DNA of 64,000 nucleotides, taken from an uncultured Armatimonadota bacterium. Lineage in GTDB: Bacteria > Armatimonadota > Fimbriimonadia > Fimbriimonadales > Fimbriimonadaceae. The stretch covers positions 124,001 through 188,000 of the forward strand of contig CAILEM010000009.1 of NCBI GenBank assembly GCA_903833215.1, given 5' to 3'. How positions within the stretch are numbered: position 1 is the first letter of the stretch; each line of letters starts with the position of its first letter. The translations under genes were made by a program, and so were the position numbers. Below are positions 8,823-18,492 of the stretch, piece by piece. The notes under the pieces were generated by a model. The model saw only the letters and a program-made list of their open reading frames with translations. It did not search any database and was not told where the DNA came from.

Positions 8823-10352
8823 ATGGCGATCAAAATTGCGGTCATCGGAGCGGGCAGTGTTGGTTTTACGCGGGGGATCAGTCGAGACATCTTAACGGTG
8901 CCTGAGCTGCAGGACACGCACTTTGCCTACCACGACATCAACGAACATAACCTCGACATGGTTGCGCAATTGATGAAGCGTGACATCGCTGCAAACGGTA
9001 TTCCTGCAACCATCCAAACGACTCTTAGTCGGCGCGAGGCGCTTGAGGGCGCCAACTATGTATTGTCGTTTGTCCGAGTTGGTGGACTCCAAGCGTTCGC
9101 CACCGACGTCGATATTCCGCTCAAGTACGGAGTCGATCAGTGCGTCGGAGATACGATTGCGCCCGGCGGCTTAATGTATGCCCAACGCGGGATTCCGGCT
9201 CTTCTGGGGTTCTGCAAGGACATTCGAGAGGTCGCCGATCCGAAGTGTTTGTTCCTTAACTATTCGAATCCTATGGCCATGCTCACGTGGGCTTGCAATA
9301 AGTACGGCGGCGTGAATACGGTCGGTTTGTGCCACGGAGTGCAAGGTGGGCATTGGCAGATTGCCTCATGTATCGAAGGATGGGCACGCAAACATGGTCA
9401 CATCGGACCGGAAGACAAGGTCGCCAAGAAGGATGTCGACATTATCTGTGCCGGTATCAACCACCAGACTTGGTACGTGCAAATCAAGTGGCGCAACATC
9501 GACATGATTCCTCATCTTCTTGAGGCATTCGAGATGCATCCCGAATACTCGAGGACCGAGAAGGTGCGCATCGACATGCTGAAGCGCTTTGGCTACTACT
9601 CGACAGAGTCAAACGGACACTTGAGTGAGTATGTGCCCTGGTATCGAAAGCGACCAAGTGAGATCATGGATTGGATCGACATGGGCACATGGATTAACGG
9701 TGAGACCGGCGGTTACCTGAGGGTCTGTACCGAAGGCCGATGCTGGTTCGAGCATGATTTTCCGAACTGGATGGAAGCCCCCGCCAATGAATTCACGCCT
9801 GAGAAGCGAGGCGAGGAGCACGGCAGCTACATCATCGAGTCGCTTGAAACCGGACGTGTGTACCGCGGACACTTCAACGTCGTCAACAACGGTGTGATCA
9901 CCAATTTGCCGGATGACGCCATCATCGAAGCTCCTGGCTATGTCGACCGAAACGGCATTTCAATGCCCATCGTCGGCGACCTCCCGCTGGGCTGTGCAGC
10001 CGTCTGCAACGTTTCGGTATCCGTCCAGCGACTTGGTGTTGAGGCAGCGGTCCATGGAAATGCGAAACTCCTCAAGCAAGCAATGATGATGGATCCGCTC
10101 ACTGGCGCAGTCTGCAACCCTCCCGAAATTTGGCAGATGGCAGACGAAATGCTCGTCGCAGGCGAAGAGTGGTTGCCGCAATACGGCGATGCGATCGCTG
10201 CCGCCAAGAAGACGCTCGCAGAAGGTCCGCTTGTACCGACGCACGACTACGCTGGGGCAGCAAGGCTCCCGGTCAAGTCGCTTGAAGAGATGGAGGCCAA
10301 AGCCGAAGAGAACCGCAAACGCGGTTCGGAGTCGGACAAAGCGAAAGCGTAA
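8823..10352 (+). CDS. melA: GH4 family glycosidase, probable alpha-galactosidase
   Basis: 509 residues of the NAD+- and Mn2+-dependent glycoside hydrolase family 4. Visible are the dinucleotide fold IGAGSVGFTRGISRDIL, the LNYSNPMAML segment, the metal-binding GLCHGVQGG and GINHQTW, and SNGHLSEYVPWYRK. The CHGV form of the metal motif is that of alpha-galactosidases/alpha-glucuronidases rather than 6-phospho-glucosidases, so MelA-type alpha-galactosidase is the best guess. There is no signal peptide, so it acts in the cytoplasm on imported oligosaccharide. It is divergent from the rpiB-pgi operon across 88 nt. The last 20 residues are Lys/Glu/Arg rich. Confidence 0.88.
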   Translation: MAIKIAVIGAGSVGFTRGISRDILTVPELQDTHFAYHDINEHNLDMVAQLMKRDIAANGIPATIQTTLSRREALEGANYVLSFVRVGGLQAFATDVDIPLKYGVDQCVGDTIAPGGLMYAQRGIPALLGFCKDIREVADPKCLFLNYSNPMAMLTWACNKYGGVNTVGLCHGVQGGHWQIASCIEGWARKHGHIGPEDKVAKKDVDIICAGINHQTWYVQIKWRNIDMIPHLLEAFEMHPEYSRTEKVRIDMLKRFGYYSTESNGHLSEYVPWYRKRPSEIMDWIDMGTWINGETGGYLRVCTEGRCWFEHDFPNWMEAPANEFTPEKRGEEHGSYIIESLETGRVYRGHFNVVNNGVITNLPDDAIIEAPGYVDRNGISMPIVGDLPLGCAAVCNVSVSVQRLGVEAAVHGNAKLLKQAMMMDPLTGAVCNPPEIWQMADEMLVAGEEWLPQYGDAIAAAKKTLAEGPLVPTHDYAGAARLPVKSLEEMEAKAEENRKRGSESDKAKA

Positions 10353-10674
10353 AGGCGTTTTCGTGCCGTCTTCGAACTTCGGTTCCACTGGAGCCGAGTG
10401 CCACTGATGCCCTCTCCTTTTTTCAAAAAGGTGGAGGGTCGGGAGGGGATTATGCCCGCACTGTGTCCCGGCGAAGCCGGGACTCCTTATCTCCGGAAAC
10501 TCTCGTCGTTACCGGAGATGTGGAGTCACGACTTCGTGGCGACGCATGAGCTGACCGCATTTCCCTCTCCTGACCTCTTGTACCCGCTTTGACGCGTGGG
10601 AGGAACCGGCTTACTATTCCCAGCGTTTTCCGATAGGTCGTCTACTGATGAATCGAGCCTCGAGTCGCGAAAAC
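10353..10674. other. intergenic region carrying dispersed repeat copy A
   Basis: 322 nt between the GH4 gene and a convergent small secreted-protein gene. Most of it (10400-10609) is the dispersed repeat listed separately. A 64-codon frame inside it is repeat-derived. The remaining flanks show no gene. Confidence 0.7.
10400..10609 (+). repeat. dispersed repeat, copy A (about 210 bp)
   Basis: Aligns along its length with the reverse complement of 62699-62900. Shared blocks include GCCACTGATGCCCTCTCC, a TTTTTTCAAAAA core with GTGGAGGGTCGGGAGGGG, a small hairpin (TCCCGGCGAAGCCGGGA), GTGGAGTCACGACT and a GAGGAA..CGG end. The copies have many substitutions yet keep the hairpin (arms conserved, loop changed), so the structure may be under selection or is part of a mobile repeat. 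Confidence 0.85.
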
Positions 10675-11058
10675 CTAGACGATATTCGCCCCGCCCCAGA
10701 TGAAGATGTTATCGGCATCGACTTCGGGGTGGGACTTGATGTATTTCTCACGAAGTGATCGGATGTACTTCCGGTACGTCGATCTCTGCTTTAGGTCAAG
10801 GCATCCCGTGAACTCGCGGGTGTAAAGCTCATTCAACCCATCCCGCTGGATGAGGTAGTCCTTCGGTTTACTGATCCTCAGCTTCTCAAGGTATTTGCCG
10901 TATTTGTCGTCCAGCTTGTGGAGCTTATCCAATTGAGCCTTTAACGCATGAAGGGGTTTGTAGGTGTCTTCACGTGAACGAAGCACTTCGTTTGGGTCTG
11001 AGGCTAACACGAGAGTCGAACCCATGAGCGCGATAGCAAGGCTAGCAGCACGAAGCAT
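10675..11058 (-). CDS. small secreted hypothetical protein
   Basis: 127 residues with a clear signal peptide (MLRAASLAIALMGSTLVLAS, cleavage before DPNE). The mature part is charged and helical (about 40% Lys, Arg, Asp and Glu by eye), with one Cys and a C-terminal FIWGGANIV. It is divergent from the BNR-repeat gene, sharing the 95-nt upstream region. The family is not recognised. Confidence 0.7.
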   Translation of the reverse strand: MLRAASLAIALMGSTLVLASDPNEVLRSREDTYKPLHALKAQLDKLHKLDDKYGKYLEKLRISKPKDYLIQRDGLNELYTREFTGCLDLKQRSTYRKYIRSLREKYIKSHPEVDADNIFIWGGANIV

Positions 11059-11171
11059 TTGGCAAAGTTACCTGGTTGAATCAGCACTAAGGACCTATTC
11101 TTTGGGGAATACAAGCTTGTGAAGGTTGATAACCTGATTTCCCAGATCGAAAGGTGAGACCATGTCAGCTG

Positions 11172-13430
11172 ATGTCGAAAGCTTTGTTTCGCCGTGCCTC
11201 GTGGCACCTTCTCTCCGCTGTTGTAGGGATGTTCGCTCTATCCGTTGCTGGTGTGAATGCACAGACCCCAACTTCGTGGAAGAGCGTGGGAGTTGGTGGT
11301 GGCGGAGCATTCTTTGCACCCACGTTCAATCCATTCAGCTCTAACGAGATGTGGCTGGCATGCGACATGAGCGGCCAGTACCACTCCACCAATTCCGGTG
11401 CATCCTGGTCGGTGACACCGTTTTCAAACATTGAAAATGGTCCGAACTCGCCTCACGTGCAGTACACGAGCGATCCAAAGATCCTCTACATGGTGGACGC
11501 AAGCAACGACAGCATGACCCCCGTCAAGAGCACCGACGGTGGGGCCACATGGAGCAAACTACCGTCAGATCCATCTGGACAAGGAGCCTTCTATATGGCT
11601 GCAGACTGGACGACGACGACGCGGCTGTTCGTTACGAGCTATTCAACACTTTACTTTTCAGCCAACGCCGGAAAGACTTGGAGTACCGTCGTTGCGGGCA
11701 ACAACAGCGCTGGGGTTGTTCTTGGTGGCACCCAATTTGACGGACAGAACATCACCGTTGCTACCAGTCTTGGCGTTTATGTTTCAAAAAACGGCGGAAC
11801 ATCGTTTAGCAAGCTTGCGACACCAGGGATTCCTGCAACCGAACAGATCGTCAGTTTTGCGGCGGGCAAGGTCGGTACGACCACCCGTTTCTTTGCAGTG
11901 ACTCTGAAGTCTGGGAATATCTGGGGAGGCATTGGCGGAGATAACTACAACGCGTATTCGGGCGTCTATAGCCTCGATTACGGAACCTCGACTTCCTGGA
12001 CAAAGCGAGTTTCCGGAATTCCGACCGGCGAGTATCCGTTCTTCGTCCGCATGGCTCGAAACGATATCAACACGGTTTATTTGGCAGGCAGTTGTGACGC
12101 AAGCACGCCAGTCATTCTCAAATCCACAAACGGAGGGCAGAGCTGGGCGGATGCGTTCTTTCCCGCCAATAACAAGAACGTGATTACCGGTTGGCAAGGG
12201 GCCGGCGGTGACCGTCAGTGGTCCTACGACCAACTTTGCTTTGGATTCACGGTTTGCCCAACCGACTCGAATCGAGCTGCCTTTACTGGCTTCGGTTTCT
12301 GCCATATCACGACGAACGGCGGTAAGACCTGGCAACAGACCTATGTGAATCCAGCTAGTCAGAACCCCGCGAATGCGGCGACACCAAAAGGCAAGTCGTA
12401 TGTGGGTAACGGATTGGAGAACACGTCTTGTTGGTGGTTGACATGGCTGGATGCGTCGAACGTCTGGGCATCTTTCTCTGATATCCAAGGCATTCGTAGC
12501 ACCGATGCTGGCGTATCGTGGAGCTTCAACTACACGGGTCAATCGCTTAACTCCTCGTACCAGGTCGCCAAGAACGCGGCCGGAGCGATGTTCATGGCGA
12601 CGTCCTCAATCCACGATATGTATCAGAGCACGCACTTGACAGATGCACGTATCGACAGTGGAAGTGGAAACGTGCTGACCTCGACCGACAAAGGGAAGAC
12701 TTGGACCAAGATTGGTTCGATTGGTCACGTTGTGATGGGTGTCGCGGTTGACCCCACAAATGCGAAGAGACTTTATGCAACCGTAGCCCACAGCACGCTC
12801 GGGGGAGTGTACGTCTGTGCGGATATCACGAAGGGTGCCTCGGCGACCTGGACGAAGCTTGCGGCGCCACCGCGCACCAAGGGCCACGCGTTCAATATAG
12901 TCGTACTCAACGACGGCACCCTCGTCTCCACATTCAGTGGTCGTATGGCACCAAGCTTCACCGACTCCTCTGGCGTCTTTGTCAGCACGAACGGTGGGAC
13001 GACATGGACCGATCGATCGGCGGCGAATATGCATTGGTGGATGATGGACATCACCATTGATCCCGGTGACTCCAAGCAGAACACCTGGTACGGCTCCGTT
13101 TTCAGCGGATGGGGTGGCACCGCCAACAATCGAGGTGGTCTGTACAAAACGACCAATCGTGGTGTTACTTGGACGCAGGTATGGGCCTCCGATCGGGTTG
13201 GCTCATGCAGCATCGACCCCAAGAATCCGAAGATCATGTACATTACGACCGAGACTCAAGGGCTCTGGGCGAGCGTCAACGCCAACGCCGCGACTCCAAC
13301 CTTCACTCAGGTGACGTCGTATCCGTTCCGCCAGCCCGAGCGAGTGTTCTTCAACCCGAACAAGGCAGGCGAGGTTTGGGTGACCAGCTTTGGGAACGGG
13401 ATCAAGATTGGGACGCAGTCTGTGCCTTAG
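11172..13430 (+). CDS. secreted BNR/Asp-box repeat protein, GH74-like (xyloglucanase/sialidase fold)
   Basis: About 752 residues from ATG 11172; a GTG at 11154 in the same frame adds six. A signal peptide (LLSAVVGMFALSVAGVNAQ) is followed by tandem propeller blades with Asp-box motifs such as STNSGASW, STDGGATW, SANAGKTW, STNGGQSW, TTNGGKTW, STNGGTTW and TTNRGVTW. The opening VGVGGGGAF resembles the first blade of GH74 endo-xyloglucanases. The catalytic Asp pair cannot be assigned by eye, so hydrolytic activity is inference; a non-enzymatic glycan-binding propeller is the alternative. Exported, probably periplasmic or extracellular. It faces the GH38 gene tail to tail. Confidence 0.8.
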   Translation: MSKALFRRASWHLLSAVVGMFALSVAGVNAQTPTSWKSVGVGGGGAFFAPTFNPFSSNEMWLACDMSGQYHSTNSGASWSVTPFSNIENGPNSPHVQYTSDPKILYMVDASNDSMTPVKSTDGGATWSKLPSDPSGQGAFYMAADWTTTTRLFVTSYSTLYFSANAGKTWSTVVAGNNSAGVVLGGTQFDGQNITVATSLGVYVSKNGGTSFSKLATPGIPATEQIVSFAAGKVGTTTRFFAVTLKSGNIWGGIGGDNYNAYSGVYSLDYGTSTSWTKRVSGIPTGEYPFFVRMARNDINTVYLAGSCDASTPVILKSTNGGQSWADAFFPANNKNVITGWQGAGGDRQWSYDQLCFGFTVCPTDSNRAAFTGFGFCHITTNGGKTWQQTYVNPASQNPANAATPKGKSYVGNGLENTSCWWLTWLDASNVWASFSDIQGIRSTDAGVSWSFNYTGQSLNSSYQVAKNAAGAMFMATSSIHDMYQSTHLTDARIDSGSGNVLTSTDKGKTWTKIGSIGHVVMGVAVDPTNAKRLYATVAHSTLGGVYVCADITKGASATWTKLAAPPRTKGHAFNIVVLNDGTLVSTFSGRMAPSFTDSSGVFVSTNGGTTWTDRSAANMHWWMMDITIDPGDSKQNTWYGSVFSGWGGTANNRGGLYKTTNRGVTWTQVWASDRVGSCSIDPKNPKIMYITTETQGLWASVNANAATPTFTQVTSYPFRQPERVFFNPNKAGEVWVTSFGNGIKIGTQSVP

Positions 13431-13468
13431 GCTCATTCAGGCACTCCGCCTGTCGAACCTAGCCATCG

Positions 13469-13607
13469 ATGATGCCTCCAGCCGGAGCCGTTAGGCGGAG
13501 CCTGGAGGCTAACCATTGAGTACTTGGTAGGCAAACGGCGTGTTCACCTTCGAAAGCAGTCCGTTCTAGCCTCCAGGCTCCGCTTTCGCTTCGGCTGGAG
13601 GCATCAT
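13469..13607. repeat. long inverted repeat between convergent genes
   Basis: The arm at 13469-13511 and the arm at 13567-13607 are near-perfect reverse complements of about 42 nt (outer ATGATGCCTCCAGCC; inner GGAGCCTGGAGGCTA), mismatched only in a short central stretch. Each arm also contains a smaller inverted repeat. The 55-nt spacer shows no gene. It may serve as a two-way terminator for the BNR and GH38 genes, or be a repeat element. Confidence 0.8.
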
Positions 13608-13657
13608 CCTCAGGTTGAGCCCGCAAAACTCACCGTCCGGAGAAAGTAGACAATGGC

Positions 13658-16600
13658 TTAGCTAAGCTTGACCTTCAACGTCTTAATCTCAAACGGCTTG
13701 AAGAACAACTCGACCTCTCCAAACTCTTGAGCGATAGGCTCTGGGGATTCTTCTAGGAGGTTGACTTCGCTGACCGACTCGATCGGGATGTTGAACTTCA
13801 CACGGACGTATCCCGCCGCCTTGCCTGCTTCGTAGAGTCGGACGATGAGGTCATCATCATCTTCCGCCTTCTTTACGGCGGCAACGATCACATTGGGTTG
13901 GTCAACAGAGAGGAGGCTGAAGCTCGAAGGATTGGCCGATGCCGGGCGAACGGTTGGGCTGACGTTGAACTCGAATGCGGGTCGGACTATCGACTCGACG
14001 CTGAATCCTCCCTGGTGGGGGAGCATCGCATAGGCGAAGCGGTGCTGACCTTCGTCTCCGCGTGGATCCGGGTGTCGACCGGATTTAATGAGACTCAATC
14101 GGTAGTCGCCATCCTTGATCGTGCATGCGTACTTGCAGTCATTTAGGAATGCTATGCCAAACCCGTTCTCCGAGATGTCAGTCCACTTGTGGGCGCACAC
14201 GTCGAACTGAGCGCGATCTTGGCTCGTATTGTCGTGCGAATTGCGTTGCACATGCCCGAACTGGATTTCGTGAAGTGCAGTCTCGGCAAGCACGTCGGGT
14301 GAGAATCCGACCTTAAGAAATTGGTATTTCTCGTGCCAATAGACAACCGTGTCGAAATCAACCCGCGGCGTCGTCGCATGGAAAACGATGTCTTGAATGA
14401 GGCGGGAAGAACGACCAATCTCGAACTCTTGGCGAATTCGCAGTTGGAGAGGGCCATCACTGACAACCTCGCGCTTGACGGGTGCACCGACCTCGGCCAT
14501 CTTGTGCCGTTGATCTCGGTCGATATCCCAGTTATCCCAGGCAGCGGGCACATCTTCTCCGAGGAGAAGGTGGTTGAACGAGCACTCTGGTCGGACTAAC
14601 TCGCGCCGGGATGCCCGGTCGAAGAACGAGGTGATATGGCCAGCGTCGTCAAACCACGCGATTGCGAACGGTGTTTCAACGGCATTGTCCGTGTAGCGAA
14701 ACGGTGATGGCTCGTCTGTGATGTCCTCCATAGGAACTGTCACAAATCCGAGAGCGGGGACTTCAATGCCTTTTACCGCTAGCAACATTTCGCCCGTTAC
14801 ATTCACGATGGCTTGCGCCGTGGAACCCACCGGCTTTTTGCCTTCTGGAATTCCAGAAAGTGTGATCTCATCGCTGAGATCCCAACTTAAGGAGTTGGCG
14901 ATTAACACACCATCTGAACTTGGGCTGCCTGCAAGGGAATCGAGCCCAGCATCACGAAGAGCCAAGGTCGACTCAAGGCAGGTTGCGTAGGCGGCAATCG
15001 CTTCATCATTTACTTCGGCAATGGCAGAGCCTGGCAGGATGTCGTGGAAGTGATTAAGCATCACGATCTTCCAGGCATCGTCAAAGCTGGACGTTGGGTA
15101 CGCGACACCCTTGATCACTTTTGCCAATGTTGCCGCGAACTCGGCTTGGTTAAGTGCGAACTCGCACTGCCGGTTGCCACGCTTGATGGCTGCGATCGAC
15201 GTCAATGTGCCCCGATGCAGTTCGAGATAAAGCTCTCCAACCCACTTTGGCAGTTCCAAGAGGTCATCGCGAATGCCGCACATGAACTCGCTGATGGAGG
15301 AGTACTCGGTCTTGGGACAGCCTTCCAGATCACCGGTGTAACGCATGATCTCGATCATCTCTGACATGGGACCACCGCCTCCGTCGCCGTGTCCAAAGCC
15401 GACCATGCGTCGATCCTGAACGTCAGGATGCTGAACTTGCTTCCACAGGTGAATCAATCGCTCGGGATCAGCCCAGCCCTGCATCTCGTTAAAGTGAGCG
15501 AGAACGGAGGTTCCGTCGATGCCCTGCCAATGGAACGTGTCGTAGGGGAAGTGGTTGGTATCGTTCCAACTCAGCTTGGTCGTGCAGAAGAATTCGACGC
15601 CACTCTTGCGAAGGATCTGGGGGAGGGCGGCACTGTAACCGAAGACGTCGGGTTGCCAAAGGGTATCCGCCGTAATGCCGAACATTTCGCGAATTCCGCG
15701 CTGACCGTAAAGGCACTGCCGAACGAAAGATTCGCCGCTTGGGATGTTGCAGTCAGGTTCGATCCACATGCAGCCGTTGATCTCAAACCGGCCCTCTTTG
15801 ACCTTCTCTTGCACTCGGGCAAAGATGTCTGGATACAGCTTCCGCAGCATGTCGAAGTGAAGCGCTGCACTTTGTGAGAAGCGGAACTCCGGGTACTGGT
15901 CCATCAGACTCAGCACCGAAGAGAAAGTGCGAGCACACTTGCGCCATGTCTCAGCGACCGGCCATAGCCAGGCGGTGTCGATGTGAGAGTGACCAAAGAC
16001 GCCCATCGTGGGAGTCGTGGGTCCGTTTCGCTGCTCTAGGAGTGGCCGCATGACTTCGGTCGCGGCGATAAGCGCCTCGCGCCATTCGATCTCGTCAACC
16101 TCTGCCGGCACTTGTGGGACGAGATTGAAGATTTCTCCCATCGCCGATACGATCTTTGCTCGACGCAAGCTGCTTGGGTCCTGTCCAGCCGCGACCTGCA
16201 TAAGTGTGTGGAGCGAGAAGACAAATTCGCTGACCTCAGGGCGCTCCACCACCAACTCAACCGACCCGTAGGTCAGGCCATCGGCTGTGATTGCAACGGG
16301 ACCGTCAGCGCTTCGTGTTTCCGAAAATGGTTGTGTTCCAGGGAAAGTGTGACCGGCATAGGACTCTAGATGGATCTGATAGTCCCTTAATGTGTCGGCT
16401 TCTAAAGCGAGCAGACGGACCGGATGATTGACATCGAAAACGCCTTGTGCGGAGCTGTCGACGATGAACATCGTCTCGGGGCCGCCGGTATTGGCGCGGA
16501 TGTATACCGTCTCGCCGTCAAATTCGGCAGGAACGCGTACGGTACCGCGAAACCACCCGGTGAGCCAGTTATCACCCCAGCGTCGTCCACTTTCGATCGG

Positions 16601-16756
16601 TCGCCACTGAAGAACATCTTCCGAAGGCACAGTGCGAAAGTGCTCTCGTGTTTGGGCAAACTCCATATCAAGGGTTGCGACGGAAAAGAAGCGGAGCGGT
16701 GAATAGGTCGATTCGAGACGAGCAACCTTGGGCAGAATCTTCGGGTCTTGCAGCAT
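13658..16756 (-). CDS. GH38 alpha-mannosidase
   Basis: 1032 residues, full length for bacterial family 38. An N-terminal beta domain (1-210) precedes the catalytic barrel with the zinc motif GHSHIDTAWLWP (His258, Asp260) and the nucleophile motif WQPDVFGYS (Asp370), followed by the C-terminal beta domains typical of the family. There is no signal peptide, so it should act in the cytoplasm on alpha-mannosides. With the GH4 enzyme it suggests oligosaccharide breakdown, although no transporter is in the window. Upstream 16757-16894 is AT-rich and probably holds the promoter for both this and the divergent secreted gene. Confidence 0.95.
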   Translation of the reverse strand: MLQDPKILPKVARLESTYSPLRFFSVATLDMEFAQTREHFRTVPSEDVLQWRPIESGRRWGDNWLTGWFRGTVRVPAEFDGETVYIRANTGGPETMFIVDSSAQGVFDVNHPVRLLALEADTLRDYQIHLESYAGHTFPGTQPFSETRSADGPVAITADGLTYGSVELVVERPEVSEFVFSLHTLMQVAAGQDPSSLRRAKIVSAMGEIFNLVPQVPAEVDEIEWREALIAATEVMRPLLEQRNGPTTPTMGVFGHSHIDTAWLWPVAETWRKCARTFSSVLSLMDQYPEFRFSQSAALHFDMLRKLYPDIFARVQEKVKEGRFEINGCMWIEPDCNIPSGESFVRQCLYGQRGIREMFGITADTLWQPDVFGYSAALPQILRKSGVEFFCTTKLSWNDTNHFPYDTFHWQGIDGTSVLAHFNEMQGWADPERLIHLWKQVQHPDVQDRRMVGFGHGDGGGGPMSEMIEIMRYTGDLEGCPKTEYSSISEFMCGIRDDLLELPKWVGELYLELHRGTLTSIAAIKRGNRQCEFALNQAEFAATLAKVIKGVAYPTSSFDDAWKIVMLNHFHDILPGSAIAEVNDEAIAAYATCLESTLALRDAGLDSLAGSPSSDGVLIANSLSWDLSDEITLSGIPEGKKPVGSTAQAIVNVTGEMLLAVKGIEVPALGFVTVPMEDITDEPSPFRYTDNAVETPFAIAWFDDAGHITSFFDRASRRELVRPECSFNHLLLGEDVPAAWDNWDIDRDQRHKMAEVGAPVKREVVSDGPLQLRIRQEFEIGRSSRLIQDIVFHATTPRVDFDTVVYWHEKYQFLKVGFSPDVLAETALHEIQFGHVQRNSHDNTSQDRAQFDVCAHKWTDISENGFGIAFLNDCKYACTIKDGDYRLSLIKSGRHPDPRGDEGQHRFAYAMLPHQGGFSVESIVRPAFEFNVSPTVRPASANPSSFSLLSVDQPNVIVAAVKKAEDDDDLIVRLYEAGKAAGYVRVKFNIPIESVSEVNLLEESPEPIAQEFGEVELFFKPFEIKTLKVKLS

Positions 16757-16894
16757 GAAAAATTTGGAACAGGTCCGAAGAGATTATGGCGGCTTGGGGT
16801 TGTGCCTTACCTTTCCTGTGGTTAATATAAACTTCTAACGAAAAATATATCAGTGAACGCTGATGTTTTTTGAGTCGTCTTCGTAGATTAAGCC

Positions 16895-17422
16895 ATGCCG
16901 TTTTTCAGCTTGCTCACAATGACGTCGTTGGCTCTGCAACAGATCACTCCCGCCCATGCCCCGGATGCAAAAGTGGAACTCCTCAAAGATGGATTCGTGA
17001 AGGTGAAGACCTCCGGCTACACCGTTGAAGTTCCGAAAGAGTGGACCGTTGGAAGTCAGACCCCATGGGGTGCAAGAAGCATTACTCCCAAGGATGAGCA
17101 CAAAACAGAGCTTGGTGTGATGACCGCTGGGGTGACCACGAGTACGTGGGACGAGCTGTACAAGACATCCCTCTTCTTCATCCTTAACCAAGAAAAGGGT
17201 AAGGCGACGCCGTTCAAGCTCTCCAAAACCGCAACCGGATACGACGCCTGCTCTTTCCAGGTTCTTGATGCGTCCGGCTTTGCGAAGCGCCGATACGTCC
17301 TCCTCAAGAGCCCCAAAGGTGAAGCCATCGCCCTAAGCGTGATCATCGCCGACCCGAAGCAAGAAAAGCAGATCGCTGGTTACTTCGATCGGATGGTTAA
17401 AACCGCCCACATCGGTGTTTAA
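16895..17422 (+). CDS. secreted hypothetical protein, PsbP/DUF1795-like
   Basis: 175 residues with an N-terminal signal peptide (SLLTMTSLALQQITPAHA). The mature part has a YTVEVPKEWTVG start and an alternating strand pattern like small PsbP/Mog1-fold lipoproteins of the DUF1795 group. This is fold-level resemblance only. It is divergent from the GH38 gene and convergent with 17435-18454, with a 12-nt gap. No catalytic residues seen. Confidence 0.65.
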   Translation: MPFFSLLTMTSLALQQITPAHAPDAKVELLKDGFVKVKTSGYTVEVPKEWTVGSQTPWGARSITPKDEHKTELGVMTAGVTTSTWDELYKTSLFFILNQEKGKATPFKLSKTATGYDACSFQVLDASGFAKRRYVLLKSPKGEAIALSVIIADPKQEKQIAGYFDRMVKTAHIGV

Positions 17423-17434
17423 GGGCTGAGAAAC

Positions 17435-18454
17435 CTACGGTCTTCGGATGGTCGGAGCGAGAGGGCGTCGGGGTTTGCCTCCCCCGCCTATTGATTTCTC
17501 TGAATTGTTGTCCACGATGCAGAGCCCTTCGATGATTTTCATGAGGTCATCGAAGTAAGGGCCATTGTTGGTTGCGAGTTGGATGCCGAAGGTTTTGGAA
17601 ACCTCGTCCTCAACTCCGAGTTCCGCGCAGAGATCGTAGTCATCCCATCCCGAGTCGTCGGTGATATATGCGCCGTAGTCTTGAAACGCTTGAAAAAGCT
17701 TCTTGCCGACCTCCGTCGTGAGGCCGAGTTTTTGAGACGTCAGCCCGCCGGGCAATGCTAATAACGTTCCCATTTGAAGTTTCGGATTCTTGCCGTGATA
17801 GGATTGGGCAGCGGCGGAATCATGTCGATCGGCGGGCCACCGATACCCCTTGGCGTCCTTCGAGTAGAAAAGTCGCTCTCCCCAAACGTTCAGCTTGATG
17901 GCGTGATGAATTGGCTCGCGGCTTGTGAGTTCCCCTAGCCGGATGGAGCCACCGAGCGTAGAAAGTCCAGATCCCCAGTGTGTGCCAAAGATTCCGGTTC
18001 CAAACAGGTCTTGCGGCTCACGAGGATATCCAACAATTGCTCCGCCTTTTTCCACACGGCATGTTGGTTCTAGCTGAAGCAACGTGTGCCCGTCGGGCAT
18101 GAGGAAGGCGCAGCACTCATTTGGAGTGTAGCCTTGCCGGGCATCCGGCACGACAAATGTATCTGGGACTGGCATGGAACCTAAAGATCTGGTTCGATCT
18201 CCTGGCCATCGCGTTTGCCATCCGGATGGCGCATAAATCTGGCGGACCGAGTCCTGCTTACCAAGCTTTACGAATCTCTCGTGATCGATTCCAACTTGCT
18301 TGCTGCGCGTCAGGCCGGCTGGTATGAAGACTGCCTTGCTACCAATCGGCATGTTCCATATCGAGTCCGTGGAGAAGGGCCAAAACCATGGATCTCGGGA
18401 CTCTGTGGCACCCGATAGTCGAACAAGAGCGATCGTTGCGGCAATTAGCAGCAC
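17435..18454 (-). CDS. secreted hypothetical protein with WPF..SIWN..IG motif
   Basis: 339 residues. A hydrophobic N-terminus (MLLIAATIALVRLSGA) suggests a signal peptide. The mature part starts PWFWPFSTDSIWNMPIGS, a motif I have seen in uncharacterised exported proteins, and is rich in Gly, Trp and Tyr with a Cys pair (NECC). The C-terminus is Pro/Arg rich. No enzyme family is recognised; an all-beta carbohydrate-active fold is possible but unsupported. Divergent from the halogenase-like gene across 38 nt. Confidence 0.7.
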   Translation of the reverse strand: MLLIAATIALVRLSGATESRDPWFWPFSTDSIWNMPIGSKAVFIPAGLTRSKQVGIDHERFVKLGKQDSVRQIYAPSGWQTRWPGDRTRSLGSMPVPDTFVVPDARQGYTPNECCAFLMPDGHTLLQLEPTCRVEKGGAIVGYPREPQDLFGTGIFGTHWGSGLSTLGGSIRLGELTSREPIHHAIKLNVWGERLFYSKDAKGYRWPADRHDSAAAQSYHGKNPKLQMGTLLALPGGLTSQKLGLTTEVGKKLFQAFQDYGAYITDDSGWDDYDLCAELGVEDEVSKTFGIQLATNNGPYFDDLMKIIEGLCIVDNNSEKSIGGGGKPRRPLAPTIRRP

Positions 18455-18492
18455 AGGTTCATTTAACCTTGTCGGGAGGTTAGAATTCGCCT

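Noticed and set aside
10398-10592. 64-codon frame with similarity to a second frame at 62573-62893
   Set aside because: The similarity comes from the dispersed repeat; the frames lack ribosome sites and diverge at once outside it.
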